Origin: Fimbriimonadales bacterium
Lineage (GTDB): Bacteria; Armatimonadota; Fimbriimonadia; Fimbriimonadales; GBS-DC
DNA length: 64,000 nt
Assembly (NCBI GenBank): GCA_025061985.1
Contig: JANXAW010000005.1
Location: forward strand, 1 to 64,000
Direction: 5' to 3'
Shown one piece after another: positions 55,927-64,000 of the stretch. Positions within the stretch are counted from its first letter, which is position 1. Every line of letters begins with the position of its first letter. Under the pieces are notes generated by a model, which made no database searches, was not told the origin of the DNA, and worked only from the letters and a program-made list of their open reading frames with translations. A program made the translations under genes and the position numbers.

Positions 55927-57159
55927 TCACTGCACAGTGGCTTTTGGCACACTTACGGCGGGTTGTGGCTGGGATTGCCTACCCCAGTGCAGGATTGTCT
56001 GCAGCAAGCCCTCTCCGCAAAGGTAGAAGTTCCTAAGTAGCAGTCGCTCCTGCGTGGTGTGGATGCGGTCAGCGCCTGTGGGGAACACGAGGCACTGGAT
56101 GCCTTTGGGGGCGAAGGCGTTCGCATCGGTGCCACCGCCTGTGCGTTCCAGCTTCGCTTCCAGCCCGATGGTTTTCAGCCCTGCTACCGCAGCGCGCACG
56201 ATTGGGGCATCAGGGCTGAGGCGCACCGCCTCAAAGGTTTGGCTAAGGCTCACCTCGGCGCTGCCCTCCATTTCTTGGGCGACTTGTTCGCATACGGCTT
56301 TCCAGCGTTCGGCGAGGGCGCGTGCGCGCTGAGGGTCAAAACTACGGAACTCGCCCACCAGTTTCGCACGCTCTGGCACGATGTTCATGGCTTGCCCGCC
56401 TTCTATGGTGCCAACGTTAGCCGTGGTTTCGGCATCTATGCGCCCCCACTGCATCTGAGCGATGGCACGGGCAGCCATTACGATGGCGTTTCTACCTTTC
56501 TCTGGCTCAGCGCCTGAGTGTGCTGCCTTACCATGAAACACCACCTCAAACCTCCAGTGCGTGGGCGACTGGATGTACAGCACGGCAGGGTCTGCCCCGC
56601 CGTCTACCACCACCCCCGTGCGGGCACGCAGCTGGCGTGTGTCAAACACCTTGGCGCCTTGCAAGCCCTTCTCCTCGCGGATGGTGAACACGACCTCCAA
56701 GGGCGGGTGGGGCAAGTTGCGCTCCTTGAGCGTGCGCAACACCTCCAAGATGATGGCTACGCCTGCTTTGTCGTCTGCGCCCAAGATGGTGCGTCCGTCT
56801 GTGCGGATTTCGTTGGCGTCGCGAATGAGTTGGATGCCTGCGGTTGGCTGAACAGTGTCAATGTGCGCGTTCAGCAGTAAGGGTGGTGCATCGATCATGC
56901 CGCGGAAGCGCGCGAACACATTGCCCCCCGTACCTCCGAGTTGCTTGCTCGCCTCATCGATAACTACCGTCTCTGCCCCCAGCTCGCGCAGTTGGCGGGC
57001 TACAAACTCTGTCATCGCTGCCTCGTTTTCCGAGCCGCTGTCAATACGCGCCATCTGCATAAACAGCTCGGTCATCCGCTCGTGGTTGAGCAGGGGCTGA
57101 TAGTTTTGCGCCAGCGCAGCCGCTGCCACTAACGCCAACAGAAGGCAGAGGTGTCTCAT
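55927..57159 (-). CDS. M20-family metallopeptidase (tripeptidase T-like)
   Basis: LLLNAHIDTVQP...TILGADDKAGVAIILEVLRTL...FTIREEKGLQGAKVFD; N-terminal signal sequence. Confidence 0.9.
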   Translation of the reverse strand: MRHLCLLLALVAAAALAQNYQPLLNHERMTELFMQMARIDSGSENEAAMTEFVARQLRELGAETVVIDEASKQLGGTGGNVFARFRGMIDAPPLLLNAHIDTVQPTAGIQLIRDANEIRTDGRTILGADDKAGVAIILEVLRTLKERNLPHPPLEVVFTIREEKGLQGAKVFDTRQLRARTGVVVDGGADPAVLYIQSPTHWRFEVVFHGKAAHSGAEPEKGRNAIVMAARAIAQMQWGRIDAETTANVGTIEGGQAMNIVPERAKLVGEFRSFDPQRARALAERWKAVCEQVAQEMEGSAEVSLSQTFEAVRLSPDAPIVRAAVAGLKTIGLEAKLERTGGGTDANAFAPKGIQCLVFPTGADRIHTTQERLLLRNFYLCGEGLLQTILHWGRQSQPQPAVSVPKATVQ

Positions 57160-57215
57160 AGCGCAGGAATTATGGCATGGCAGCCTGTGTAGGAGTGCTC
57201 CGTGCCCTAATCCCC

Positions 57216-58802
57216 TCAGTGTGCCACGTGGGTGGCGCGCACCTCGCGGATTACCGTTACCTTCACCTGCCCTGGATACTCCAGCTCGGATTGGATTTTG
57301 TGGGCGATTTCGCGTGCCAGCTGATGCGCGCGTAAGTCGTCTACCTCGTTGGGTTTGACTAGCACGCGCACCTCGCGTCCCGCTTGAATGGCGTACACCT
57401 TCTCCACGCCCTCAAAGCTCATCGCGATGCGCTCCAGCTCTTGCATGCGGCGCAGGTACTGCTGTAGCGATTCGCGGCGTGCGCCAGGGCGCGCGGCAGA
57501 GATGGAGTCGGCGATAATCACCACGTGCGCTTCCAAGCTGGCGGGTTCAATGTCAAAGTGGTGCGCGCCGACCGCGTTGCACACGATTTCAGGTTCACCA
57601 TACCGACGCAGGAACTCCATGCCCACCAGTGCATGGGGGCCTTCGGTGGTGTTCTCCAGTGCCTTGCCGATGTCGTGGAACAGCGCTGCGCGCTTGACGA
57701 TGCGCGTGTCGAGCTTGAGTTCTGCTGCCAGCATCCCCGCCAGCATCGCGACCTCGATTGAGTGATCCAGCACGTTCTGGGCGTAGCTGGTGCGGTAGCG
57801 CAGTTTGCCTAAGGTGCGCACGATTTCGGGGTGCACGCCTGTCAGCCCCACTTGGAGCACAGCCTCTTCACCCGTTTGCCAGATGCGTCGCTCTACCTCC
57901 TGCTTGGCGCGCTCGTATTCTTCCTCAATCCGTGCTGGGTGAATCCGCCCGTCGTGGATGAGGTTGAGCAGGGTGATGCGGGCAATCTCGCGCCGAATCG
58001 GCTCGAACGAGGAGAGTACGACCACCTCAGGCGTGGCGTCGATAAGCACATCCACGCCCGTGATGTGTTCAAAGTGGCGGATATTGCGCCCTTCGCGCCC
58101 GATGATGCGCCCTTTGAGATCTTCGCTGGGCAGGTGGATGACGGTGATCGTGTTTTGGGAAACATAGTCTACGGCGCAGCGCTGGATGGTGTCCAAAATG
58201 ATTTCGCGGGCGCGTCGCTCTGCGTCGCGCCGTGCTTCCTCTTCGATTTGGCGGGCGAGAATGGCTGCCTCGTGTTCGATTTCGCCGCGGATTTCTTGGA
58301 GCAGCAGTTCGCGGGCTTGGTCGGCGGTCATCCCGCTGATGCGTTCCAGCTCGAAGCGCCGCTGGTGGATAAGTTCGCGCAGCTCGCTTTGCTTTTTAGT
58401 GAGCAGGGCTTCGCGCTCCATTAGGGCGTGTTCGCGCTGTTCCAGCAGTTCAAATCGGTGCTCCAGCAACTCTTCGCGCTGGAGCAGGCGCTGTTCTAAG
58501 CGGGTGATTTCGGCGCGCTTCTCGCGGGCTTCTTGCTCGGCTTGCTCAAGGATGCGGTGTGCCTCCTCGCGGGCTTGCAGGCTCGCCTCGCGGCGCAGTG
58601 CTTCGCACTCGCGGGAGAGGCGTTCGCGCTCTTGAGCCACCTGCTCCGCTTCGCGGCGGGCTTGCTCCAGCAGGCGCTGTGCCTCCGCAAGGGCTGCTTG
58701 GTGGGCGCACTGCATATGAAGGCGTGCCCCTAAGTAGCCTATGCCTCCTGCCGCAATCCCAACGAAAGCGATGATGATCGCACTGATCGGTTCCATTGGC
58801 AA
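57216..58802 (-). CDS. rny: Ribonuclease Y
   Basis: N-terminal TM, long coiled coil, KH (LKGRIIGREGRNIRHFEHITGVDVLIDATPEVVVLSSFEPIRREIA) and HD domain (AALFHDIGKALENTTEGPHALVG). Confidence 0.97.
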   Translation of the reverse strand: MPMEPISAIIIAFVGIAAGGIGYLGARLHMQCAHQAALAEAQRLLEQARREAEQVAQERERLSRECEALRREASLQAREEAHRILEQAEQEAREKRAEITRLEQRLLQREELLEHRFELLEQREHALMEREALLTKKQSELRELIHQRRFELERISGMTADQARELLLQEIRGEIEHEAAILARQIEEEARRDAERRAREIILDTIQRCAVDYVSQNTITVIHLPSEDLKGRIIGREGRNIRHFEHITGVDVLIDATPEVVVLSSFEPIRREIARITLLNLIHDGRIHPARIEEEYERAKQEVERRIWQTGEEAVLQVGLTGVHPEIVRTLGKLRYRTSYAQNVLDHSIEVAMLAGMLAAELKLDTRIVKRAALFHDIGKALENTTEGPHALVGMEFLRRYGEPEIVCNAVGAHHFDIEPASLEAHVVIIADSISAARPGARRESLQQYLRRMQELERIAMSFEGVEKVYAIQAGREVRVLVKPNEVDDLRAHQLAREIAHKIQSELEYPGQVKVTVIREVRATHVAH

Positions 58803-58821
58803 GCCTCCTCAGCGCACTTTT

Positions 58822-59319
58822 TCACAGTTCCTCTTTTATGTGAGGGTTCCAACGGCGCAGGGCGCTTTGGGCAGTTTCAGCCTCAAAGCCGCGTTGCAGC
58901 AGGAACCGGAACCAGCGCGCGACTTGGCGCGGGTCAGCAGTCGGTGGCGGTTCGCCAAAGCGTTGCTGAAGCGCGCGTACGGCGCGCGTTTCTTCGTCTT
59001 CCTCCAGCGCAGGCACGGCTAAACCGCGTTGCGTGAATATCTGCTCGATTCGCCTCTGCCCGGAGGGCTGCTCGGCGGTGTAGCGCTCGATCAGTCGCGC
59101 TGCAAGTCGCTCGTCCGACAAGTAGCCCTCCGCGCGTAGCCACGCGAGGGTTTCCTCAATTTCTTCCGCAGTGTAGCCGCGCCTTTGCAGTCGTTGCTCC
59201 AGCTCCTGCGAGGAATAGTCGCGGTAGCGCAGCCATCGCAGGGCGTGAGCAACTGCCTGCGCGAACCGCTCCGAGTGCCCTTGCATCGTGTGCCCTTGCA
59301 TCGTGTGCCCTCTATGCAC
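58822..59319 (-). CDS. recX: Regulatory protein RecX
   Basis: ALRWLRYRDYSSQELEQRLQRRGYTAEEIEETLAWLRAEGYLSDERLAARLIERY; start ambiguous because of a tandem repeat at the N-terminus. Confidence 0.88.
   Translation of the reverse strand: MHRGHTMQGHTMQGHSERFAQAVAHALRWLRYRDYSSQELEQRLQRRGYTAEEIEETLAWLRAEGYLSDERLAARLIERYTAEQPSGQRRIEQIFTQRGLAVPALEEDEETRAVRALQQRFGEPPPTADPRQVARWFRFLLQRGFEAETAQSALRRWNPHIKEEL
59275..59310 (-). repeat. 15-bp tandem repeat over the recX start region
   Basis: GTGCCCTTGCATCGT repeated on + strand, encoding MQGHT/MQGHS with alternative in-frame ATGs at 59286 and 59301. Confidence 0.75.
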
Positions 59320-59406
59320 GCGCGGCGAGGCGCGTTAGGCGTAGCTGCAAGTCCCCCACCCCTTCGGGCACAAATAGTACCCGAACGCCTCAGGTATACT
59401 GAGGCT

Positions 59407-60114
59407 ATGCCGCGCTGTGCCCTTGGGCAAGCAAGCCTCAAGTGTGGGCTATTCCTGCTTATGCTTACGCTTGCGGCATGTGCGCGGTTCCCCAAGACGC
59501 CTGAGGGCGCGGGCGTGCGTCGAATTGCCGTTGAGGTGCAAGTAGCAGGACGCATTCGCCCCGACTATGTGTACTTCGTGCTGTTCAACCTAAGCAATGA
59601 CCCCACTGGACAGGCAGGACCCGTGCCTGTAGTGGCGCCGCCGTGGGGCAACGGCTTTGCAGCAGGGGCATTTACGCACTACATGCGCTTTGACGGTCTC
59701 CAACCTGCAGGTGGGTATGCCCTCTACCGTGTTGTGCCAAACACCAACCTTTCCGTGTTCGAGTATTTAGAGCCGCCCCGCCTCAGTGAGCCAGTGCGCC
59801 CCGACTCCGACCGCCTGCGCTTTGAGATCGACCTAATCCAACTAGAGCGAGACCCGAATCGTGCGGCGGCACTACGGTTCATCCAACTCAACATCATCGC
59901 CACAAACCGCGTCCTGACTGATCCTAATGACCCCACGCCCAAAGTAGTGGACTCGCTGGGCGACCCCGCGCTGGGCGTGAGCCAGTACCTAAACTTGCGG
60001 ATTGACCAAAGTCGGATTGTGCGGAATGCGGACACGAACTTAGAGCCGCGCGGGGATGTGCCTGATCCCGACCTGGATATTGTGGATTGGCGCGTGGAGG
60101 TGCGCGCGCTATGA
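59407..60114 (+). CDS. Lipoprotein-like hypothetical protein
   Basis: Signal with lipobox CGLFLLMLTLAAC; GGTATACT -10-like motif 6 nt upstream of the ATG. Confidence 0.65.
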   Translation: MPRCALGQASLKCGLFLLMLTLAACARFPKTPEGAGVRRIAVEVQVAGRIRPDYVYFVLFNLSNDPTGQAGPVPVVAPPWGNGFAAGAFTHYMRFDGLQPAGGYALYRVVPNTNLSVFEYLEPPRLSEPVRPDSDRLRFEIDLIQLERDPNRAAALRFIQLNIIATNRVLTDPNDPTPKVVDSLGDPALGVSQYLNLRIDQSRIVRNADTNLEPRGDVPDPDLDIVDWRVEVRAL

Positions 60115-62471
60115 GCCAGCCCGCAAGGACGCAGGGCTTGTCGCGCTTGGAGATTGCACGCGGGCTAGTCTGGGCGAACTGGGACGCGGTGTTTTTTACG
60201 CTTTTCTTCGCGCTCACCTCTGGCGCGTTCCAGATTGGCTTAGCACGCTACCTTGGAGCCAACGACCTGTGGCTTGGAATCATCACCTCCGTGCCTTCGC
60301 TGGCAGGCGCGTTGCAGATTTTCACGGCGTACCTTGCCGACACCACGCCCAGTCGCAAACGGCTAGTGTTGCGCTACGCGCTCTATTCGCGTCTGCCGTT
60401 TGTGGTCATCCCGTTGCTGCCGTTCTTGAGCCCAACTTTTCCGCGCTTAGAGCTGTTTGCGACGCTGCTGATTGTATCGGCGATTTTTGGTTCGTTTGCA
60501 GGACCTGCGTTTCTCGCGTGGCTCAGCGACTTAGTGCCCCCTGATCATCGGGGGCGCTATTTCGGCAAGCGGAATATGATTTTGGGCTTGGTGTCGGCGG
60601 CTTCGGCGCTGCCGCCTGCGCTGTTTTTGGACTGGGCGATTGAGCAAGCGCGTCTATCGCCTGCGATTCCGTTCGGCGTGCTGTATGGGCTAGGCGCGCT
60701 GTTCCTGTTTTTATCGCAATGGGCGCTAACTAAGGTGCCTGAGCCGCCTCGCACGCCCGTAGCCTCGCAGGGCTTGCGTGGGATGTGGGAGTTTTACCGT
60801 GAGCCGTGGCGTACTCCGAATTTCCGCTTGCTATTAGGGTTCAACACCTTCTTTGTGTGGGGGCAGATGATTGCGGGGCAGTTCTTCACGGTGTATATGC
60901 TGGAGCAGCTCCGCATGCCCTACCTTTTGGTGCAGCTAATGACGCTGGTGGCGGCGTTGGTAAGTAGCCTTGCGATGCCCGTGTGGGGCTACCTGGCAGA
61001 TAAGTTCGGTAACAAGCCCTTGCTGGTGCTTTCAATGTGGGGGATTACCTTCCTGCCGCCACTATGGATGCTAACTGACCCACAGCGGTATGGGTGGAGC
61101 GTGGCGGTTGTGTTTGTCATTCAGTTGCTGGCGGGTTGGTTTTGGGCGGGCGTGGGGCTAACGCAGTTCAATTTGAATGTGGCAGTGGCGCCGCCCGAGC
61201 AGCGGGCGGTGTACATGGGCGCGCTCAGCACGATTGTAGCGCTGATGGGGGGCATTGCAGCGTTTGTGGGGGGCGCGCTGATGGAGACGATCAAGCCGTT
61301 TGTGGCAGACCCGACGCGCTTCTTTATCCTGTTTGGGTGTGCCTCGCTGTTTCGGTTGCTGGCACTGCCGTGGCTGTGGGCGATCCGCGAGCCACAGGAA
61401 CGCTCCACACGCTATGTGCTTTCGCAGTTGCGAGCATCGGTGCGCCCGCGCGGCTGGCGCGCGCTTCGCCAGCTTCATAAGCACGCGGATGTCGCCACGC
61501 GCTTGCAAGCCGTGCGCACGCTGATGGAAGAGAAAACACCTCTTGCCGTAGAGGAGCTGACTGCAGCCCTGCACGACCCAACCCCTGAGGTGCGTCGTGA
61601 GGCAGCGAAGGCGTTGGGCGTTATTGGCGATGCGCGTGCCGTACCCGCGTTAGTGCAGGCGCTCCATGACCCTGCCAGCGACCTCGTGTTGGAAGCGGCG
61701 GAGGCATTAGGCGCCATTGGTAGCTCCGAAGCGACCCCTGAGTTAGTGAAGCTACTCAGCGCCGAGCGCATTGAGGTACGAATTGCCGCCATTCAAGCGT
61801 TGCGTCGGATCGCTGACCCGCGTGCCTTGCCCCACCTTCTGGAACGGTTAGAGCGCGCCCCTGGTCCGCTAGAGCAAGCCAGCCTGCTGGAGGCGATCAC
61901 CACGACACTGGAACGCGCCGACTCCAGTGTGCAGCTAAGCGCGACGCAGTTTGTACGCTGGTTAGAATCCGAACACGCCGATGTGCGAGCTGATGCTGCA
62001 GCGGTGCTGGCGCAGCTGCCCCGCGAGCCACAGATTGCGCCCTTGCTACGCGCTCGCTTGCAGCAGGAAGAAAGCCCTGCCGTCTTGGCGCAGTTGGCGC
62101 GTGCGCTCGCTCGGCACGGAGAAGCGCAGGATGTCGCACGCCTTCTGCCGCAGATGGGGCGTGCAGAATCGGGCTTGGCACGGCAGCAAATCGCGCTCAG
62201 CGCCGCGCAGCTGCTAGGACGCTATGACACGCTTTATGCCTTGCTCACCGCCGATGAGGCGCGTCGTGATCAGCTTATTGAGCGCGCGCTCGCAGGTTTG
62301 ATGCGCGACCAACCAGAGCTTTCCGATGCGCTACGCGCCTACGCTTATGGCGATTACGGCTCAGCCCTGCAGATTCTGCGCCACGCGCTCCCACATCACC
62401 CACGCCTGCAGTTGCTCGACCACGCCCCCGATTGCTTGGAAACATGGCTGCTGGCAGTGAGTGTGCTGTAG
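60111..62471 (+). CDS. MFS transporter fused to C-terminal HEAT (PBS-lyase-like) repeats
   Basis: N-terminal ~440 aa of TM helices; C-terminal LTAALHDPTPEVRREAAKALGVIGDARAVPALVQALHDPASDLVLEAAEALGAIGSSEATPELVKLL. ATGA overlap with upstream gene. Confidence 0.88.
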   Translation: MSQPARTQGLSRLEIARGLVWANWDAVFFTLFFALTSGAFQIGLARYLGANDLWLGIITSVPSLAGALQIFTAYLADTTPSRKRLVLRYALYSRLPFVVIPLLPFLSPTFPRLELFATLLIVSAIFGSFAGPAFLAWLSDLVPPDHRGRYFGKRNMILGLVSAASALPPALFLDWAIEQARLSPAIPFGVLYGLGALFLFLSQWALTKVPEPPRTPVASQGLRGMWEFYREPWRTPNFRLLLGFNTFFVWGQMIAGQFFTVYMLEQLRMPYLLVQLMTLVAALVSSLAMPVWGYLADKFGNKPLLVLSMWGITFLPPLWMLTDPQRYGWSVAVVFVIQLLAGWFWAGVGLTQFNLNVAVAPPEQRAVYMGALSTIVALMGGIAAFVGGALMETIKPFVADPTRFFILFGCASLFRLLALPWLWAIREPQERSTRYVLSQLRASVRPRGWRALRQLHKHADVATRLQAVRTLMEEKTPLAVEELTAALHDPTPEVRREAAKALGVIGDARAVPALVQALHDPASDLVLEAAEALGAIGSSEATPELVKLLSAERIEVRIAAIQALRRIADPRALPHLLERLERAPGPLEQASLLEAITTTLERADSSVQLSATQFVRWLESEHADVRADAAAVLAQLPREPQIAPLLRARLQQEESPAVLAQLARALARHGEAQDVARLLPQMGRAESGLARQQIALSAAQLLGRYDTLYALLTADEARRDQLIERALAGLMRDQPELSDALRAYAYGDYGSALQILRHALPHHPRLQLLDHAPDCLETWLLAVSVL

Positions 62472-62474
62472 CCA

Positions 62475-62918
62475 CTACGGCGCGCCTTTGAGCAGCCACG
62501 CCATTGCCTGCACCGCCAACAGATAGCTATTCGCTCCGAACCCGCAAATCTGCCCCACGCACACAGGGGCAATCAGCGAGGTGTGGCGGAACGGCTCGCG
62601 TGCATAGATGTTGCTCAGGTGCACCTCTATAGTGGGCAGCCCCACGGCACGGATAGCGTCGCGCAGGGCAACACTGGTGTGCGTGTAAGCCCCTGCGTTG
62701 ATGATGACCCCCGATGCCCACTGGCGGGCGTCGTGCAAAGCATCTATCAACACGCCTTCGTGATTGGATTGCACGTGGCGTACCTCTAGCCCCAGCGTGC
62801 GGGCGTACTCCACCACGCGCTGTACAATCGCCTCCAGCGTCTCCGTGCCATAGATTTCAGGCTCGCGCGTGCCCAAAAGGTTCAGGTTCGGTCCGTTCAA
62901 GAGTAAAATCGCGTGCAT
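62475..62918 (-). CDS. aroQ: 3-dehydroquinate dehydratase, type II
   Basis: [28 protein letters not shown]...[16 protein letters not shown]...[20 protein letters not shown]. Confidence 0.96.
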   Translation of the reverse strand: MHAILLLNGPNLNLLGTREPEIYGTETLEAIVQRVVEYARTLGLEVRHVQSNHEGVLIDALHDARQWASGVIINAGAYTHTSVALRDAIRAVGLPTIEVHLSNIYAREPFRHTSLIAPVCVGQICGFGANSYLLAVQAMAWLLKGAP

Positions 62919-62966
62919 AGCGGCTCAATTGTCTGCTCTACTGCTGCGTCTGCCCTCGATGCGCGG

Positions 62967-63410
62967 TTATTGCAGCACATAATCGACAATCACCCACTTG
63001 CCGTTTTGGGGCACGAGGTACACAAACGCGCTCCCCTGCGACAGGTAGCACTGCAGGTGGAAATCCACCCTCACGCCCTCACGGGCTTTAGGATGCTTGA
63101 GGTCGGCGGGGTTTTCCACATAGTCTACGACGGTGACTTTCTCGATAGTGCCCCAGAAGAGCGAGCGCTCGTCGAGCACTTTCTTGAGGTCGCGCTTCTC
63201 CTTCGGGACTGCGGGGTCAAGCAGCTGCGCCGCTTCTTGGAGCTTATTTTGGCGGAGTAGCTCCATAAACCGCACAGCGGTGCGCACAGCAGGCGGTTGG
63301 CGCAACTTGCTCACTACGGGCGCTAACGCCACTACTGCAAACGCTGCCAGCAGCACGAAAAACAGGATTACGATCCAGTGCACCTTGCCGAGTTGTGCCC
63401 GCGCTGCCAT
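62967..63410 (-). CDS. Membrane-anchored hypothetical protein
   Basis: MAARAQLGKVHWIVILFFVLLAAFAVVALAPVVSKL single TM, then a soluble domain; start ATG 63410 inferred. Confidence 0.55.
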   Translation of the reverse strand: MAARAQLGKVHWIVILFFVLLAAFAVVALAPVVSKLRQPPAVRTAVRFMELLRQNKLQEAAQLLDPAVPKEKRDLKKVLDERSLFWGTIEKVTVVDYVENPADLKHPKAREGVRVDFHLQCYLSQGSAFVYLVPQNGKWVIVDYVLQ

Positions 63411-63477
63411 AGCAAGCAGATTGTACCTAAGACCCCCCTGCCCACTTAGGGTACAATCAGAGCGCAGGAGGTGCACG

Positions 63478-64000
63478 ATGGACTTCACCTTGTCTGAAGA
63501 GCATTTGATGGTACGCGACACGGTGCGCCGCTTTGTGGAAAACGAGGTCAAGCCCTACATCCGCGAGTGGGATCGGCACGGAGCCGACCCGAAAATCTAC
63601 CAACGCATGGCGGATTTGGGCTTGTTGGGCATCTGCATCCCGCGTAAATGGGGCGGCGCAGGCTTAGACTACATCGCCTTGGGCATCGCGTGCGAGGAAC
63701 TGGAATACGGCGACACCTTCCTGCGGGTGATAATGTCGGTGCATGTGGCTTTGACAGGGCTGACGCTGCTCACTTGGGGCAGCGAGGAGCAGAAGCGCCG
63801 CTTCTTGGTGCCCCAAGCGCGCGGCGAGCGGCTCGGTGCCTTCTGCCTCACCGAACCTAATGCAGGAAGCGATGTAGTCGGCATACAGTCTACCGCCCGC
63901 CGCGAGGGCGACCGCTACATTCTAAATGGCGAAAAAATCTGGATTTCGCTGGCAGAAGTCGCCGACCAGTACCTCGTCGTGGCATGGACTGACCTCGAGA
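63478..64000 (+). CDS. Acyl-CoA dehydrogenase (3' truncated by window edge; absent from ORF track)
   Basis: MDFTLSEEHLMVRDTVRRFVENEVKPYIREWDRHG...LGAFCLTEPNAGSDVVGIQSTARREGDRYILNGEKIWIS; preceded by gcaggaggtg RBS. Confidence 0.93.
   Translation, partial: MDFTLSEEHLMVRDTVRRFVENEVKPYIREWDRHGADPKIYQRMADLGLLGICIPRKWGGAGLDYIALGIACEELEYGDTFLRVIMSVHVALTGLTLLTWGSEEQKRRFLVPQARGERLGAFCLTEPNAGSDVVGIQSTARREGDRYILNGEKIWISLAEVADQYLVVAWTDLE

Noticed and set aside
1-64000. CRISPR arrays, rRNA genes, tRNA genes, prophage structural genes, transposases
   Set aside because: None seen by eye; tRNAscan-SE, Infernal and CRISPR finders would be needed to exclude them fully.

Overview
64-kb chromosomal window from a GC-rich, probably thermophilic bacterium. 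PEP-CTERM and dockerin proteins, CIRCE and an Armatimonadota-like gene mix suggest the phylum, but that is inference only. Most of the window is housekeeping: etfBA, groESL, tsaB, mutS, anmK, rsmG, a pabB-pabC fusion, htrA, serA, psd, apt, dgt, rny, recX, aroQ and an acyl-CoA dehydrogenase cut by the window edge. The strongest candidate for an undescribed system is a compact minus-strand operon at 7341-12785. It encodes a NurA-like nuclease, a 49-aa small ORF missing from the supplied track, a HerA-like ATPase, a tRNA-guanine-transglycosylase paralog resembling DpdA/TGT but without a visible Zn-binding CxCxxC cluster, and a small YaaA/DUF6884-like protein. The last four ORFs overlap or nearly abut. 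Other notable items: a DnaA-box cluster with strong dyad symmetry next to rsmG (candidate origin); CIRCE upstream of groES and a HAIR-like site upstream of hsp20; a CHAT-TPR protein divergent from an ECF sigma/anti-sigma pair; a HEPN/MNT module with a decayed HEPN half; palindromic repeats inserted in frame in a tricorn-like protease gene; an MFS-HEAT fusion; a truncated P-domain/PEP-CTERM protein; and a recurrent GGTATACT promoter-like motif, in some cases positioned for leaderless transcripts. All calls come from reading the sequence and supplied translations. No database searches were run.
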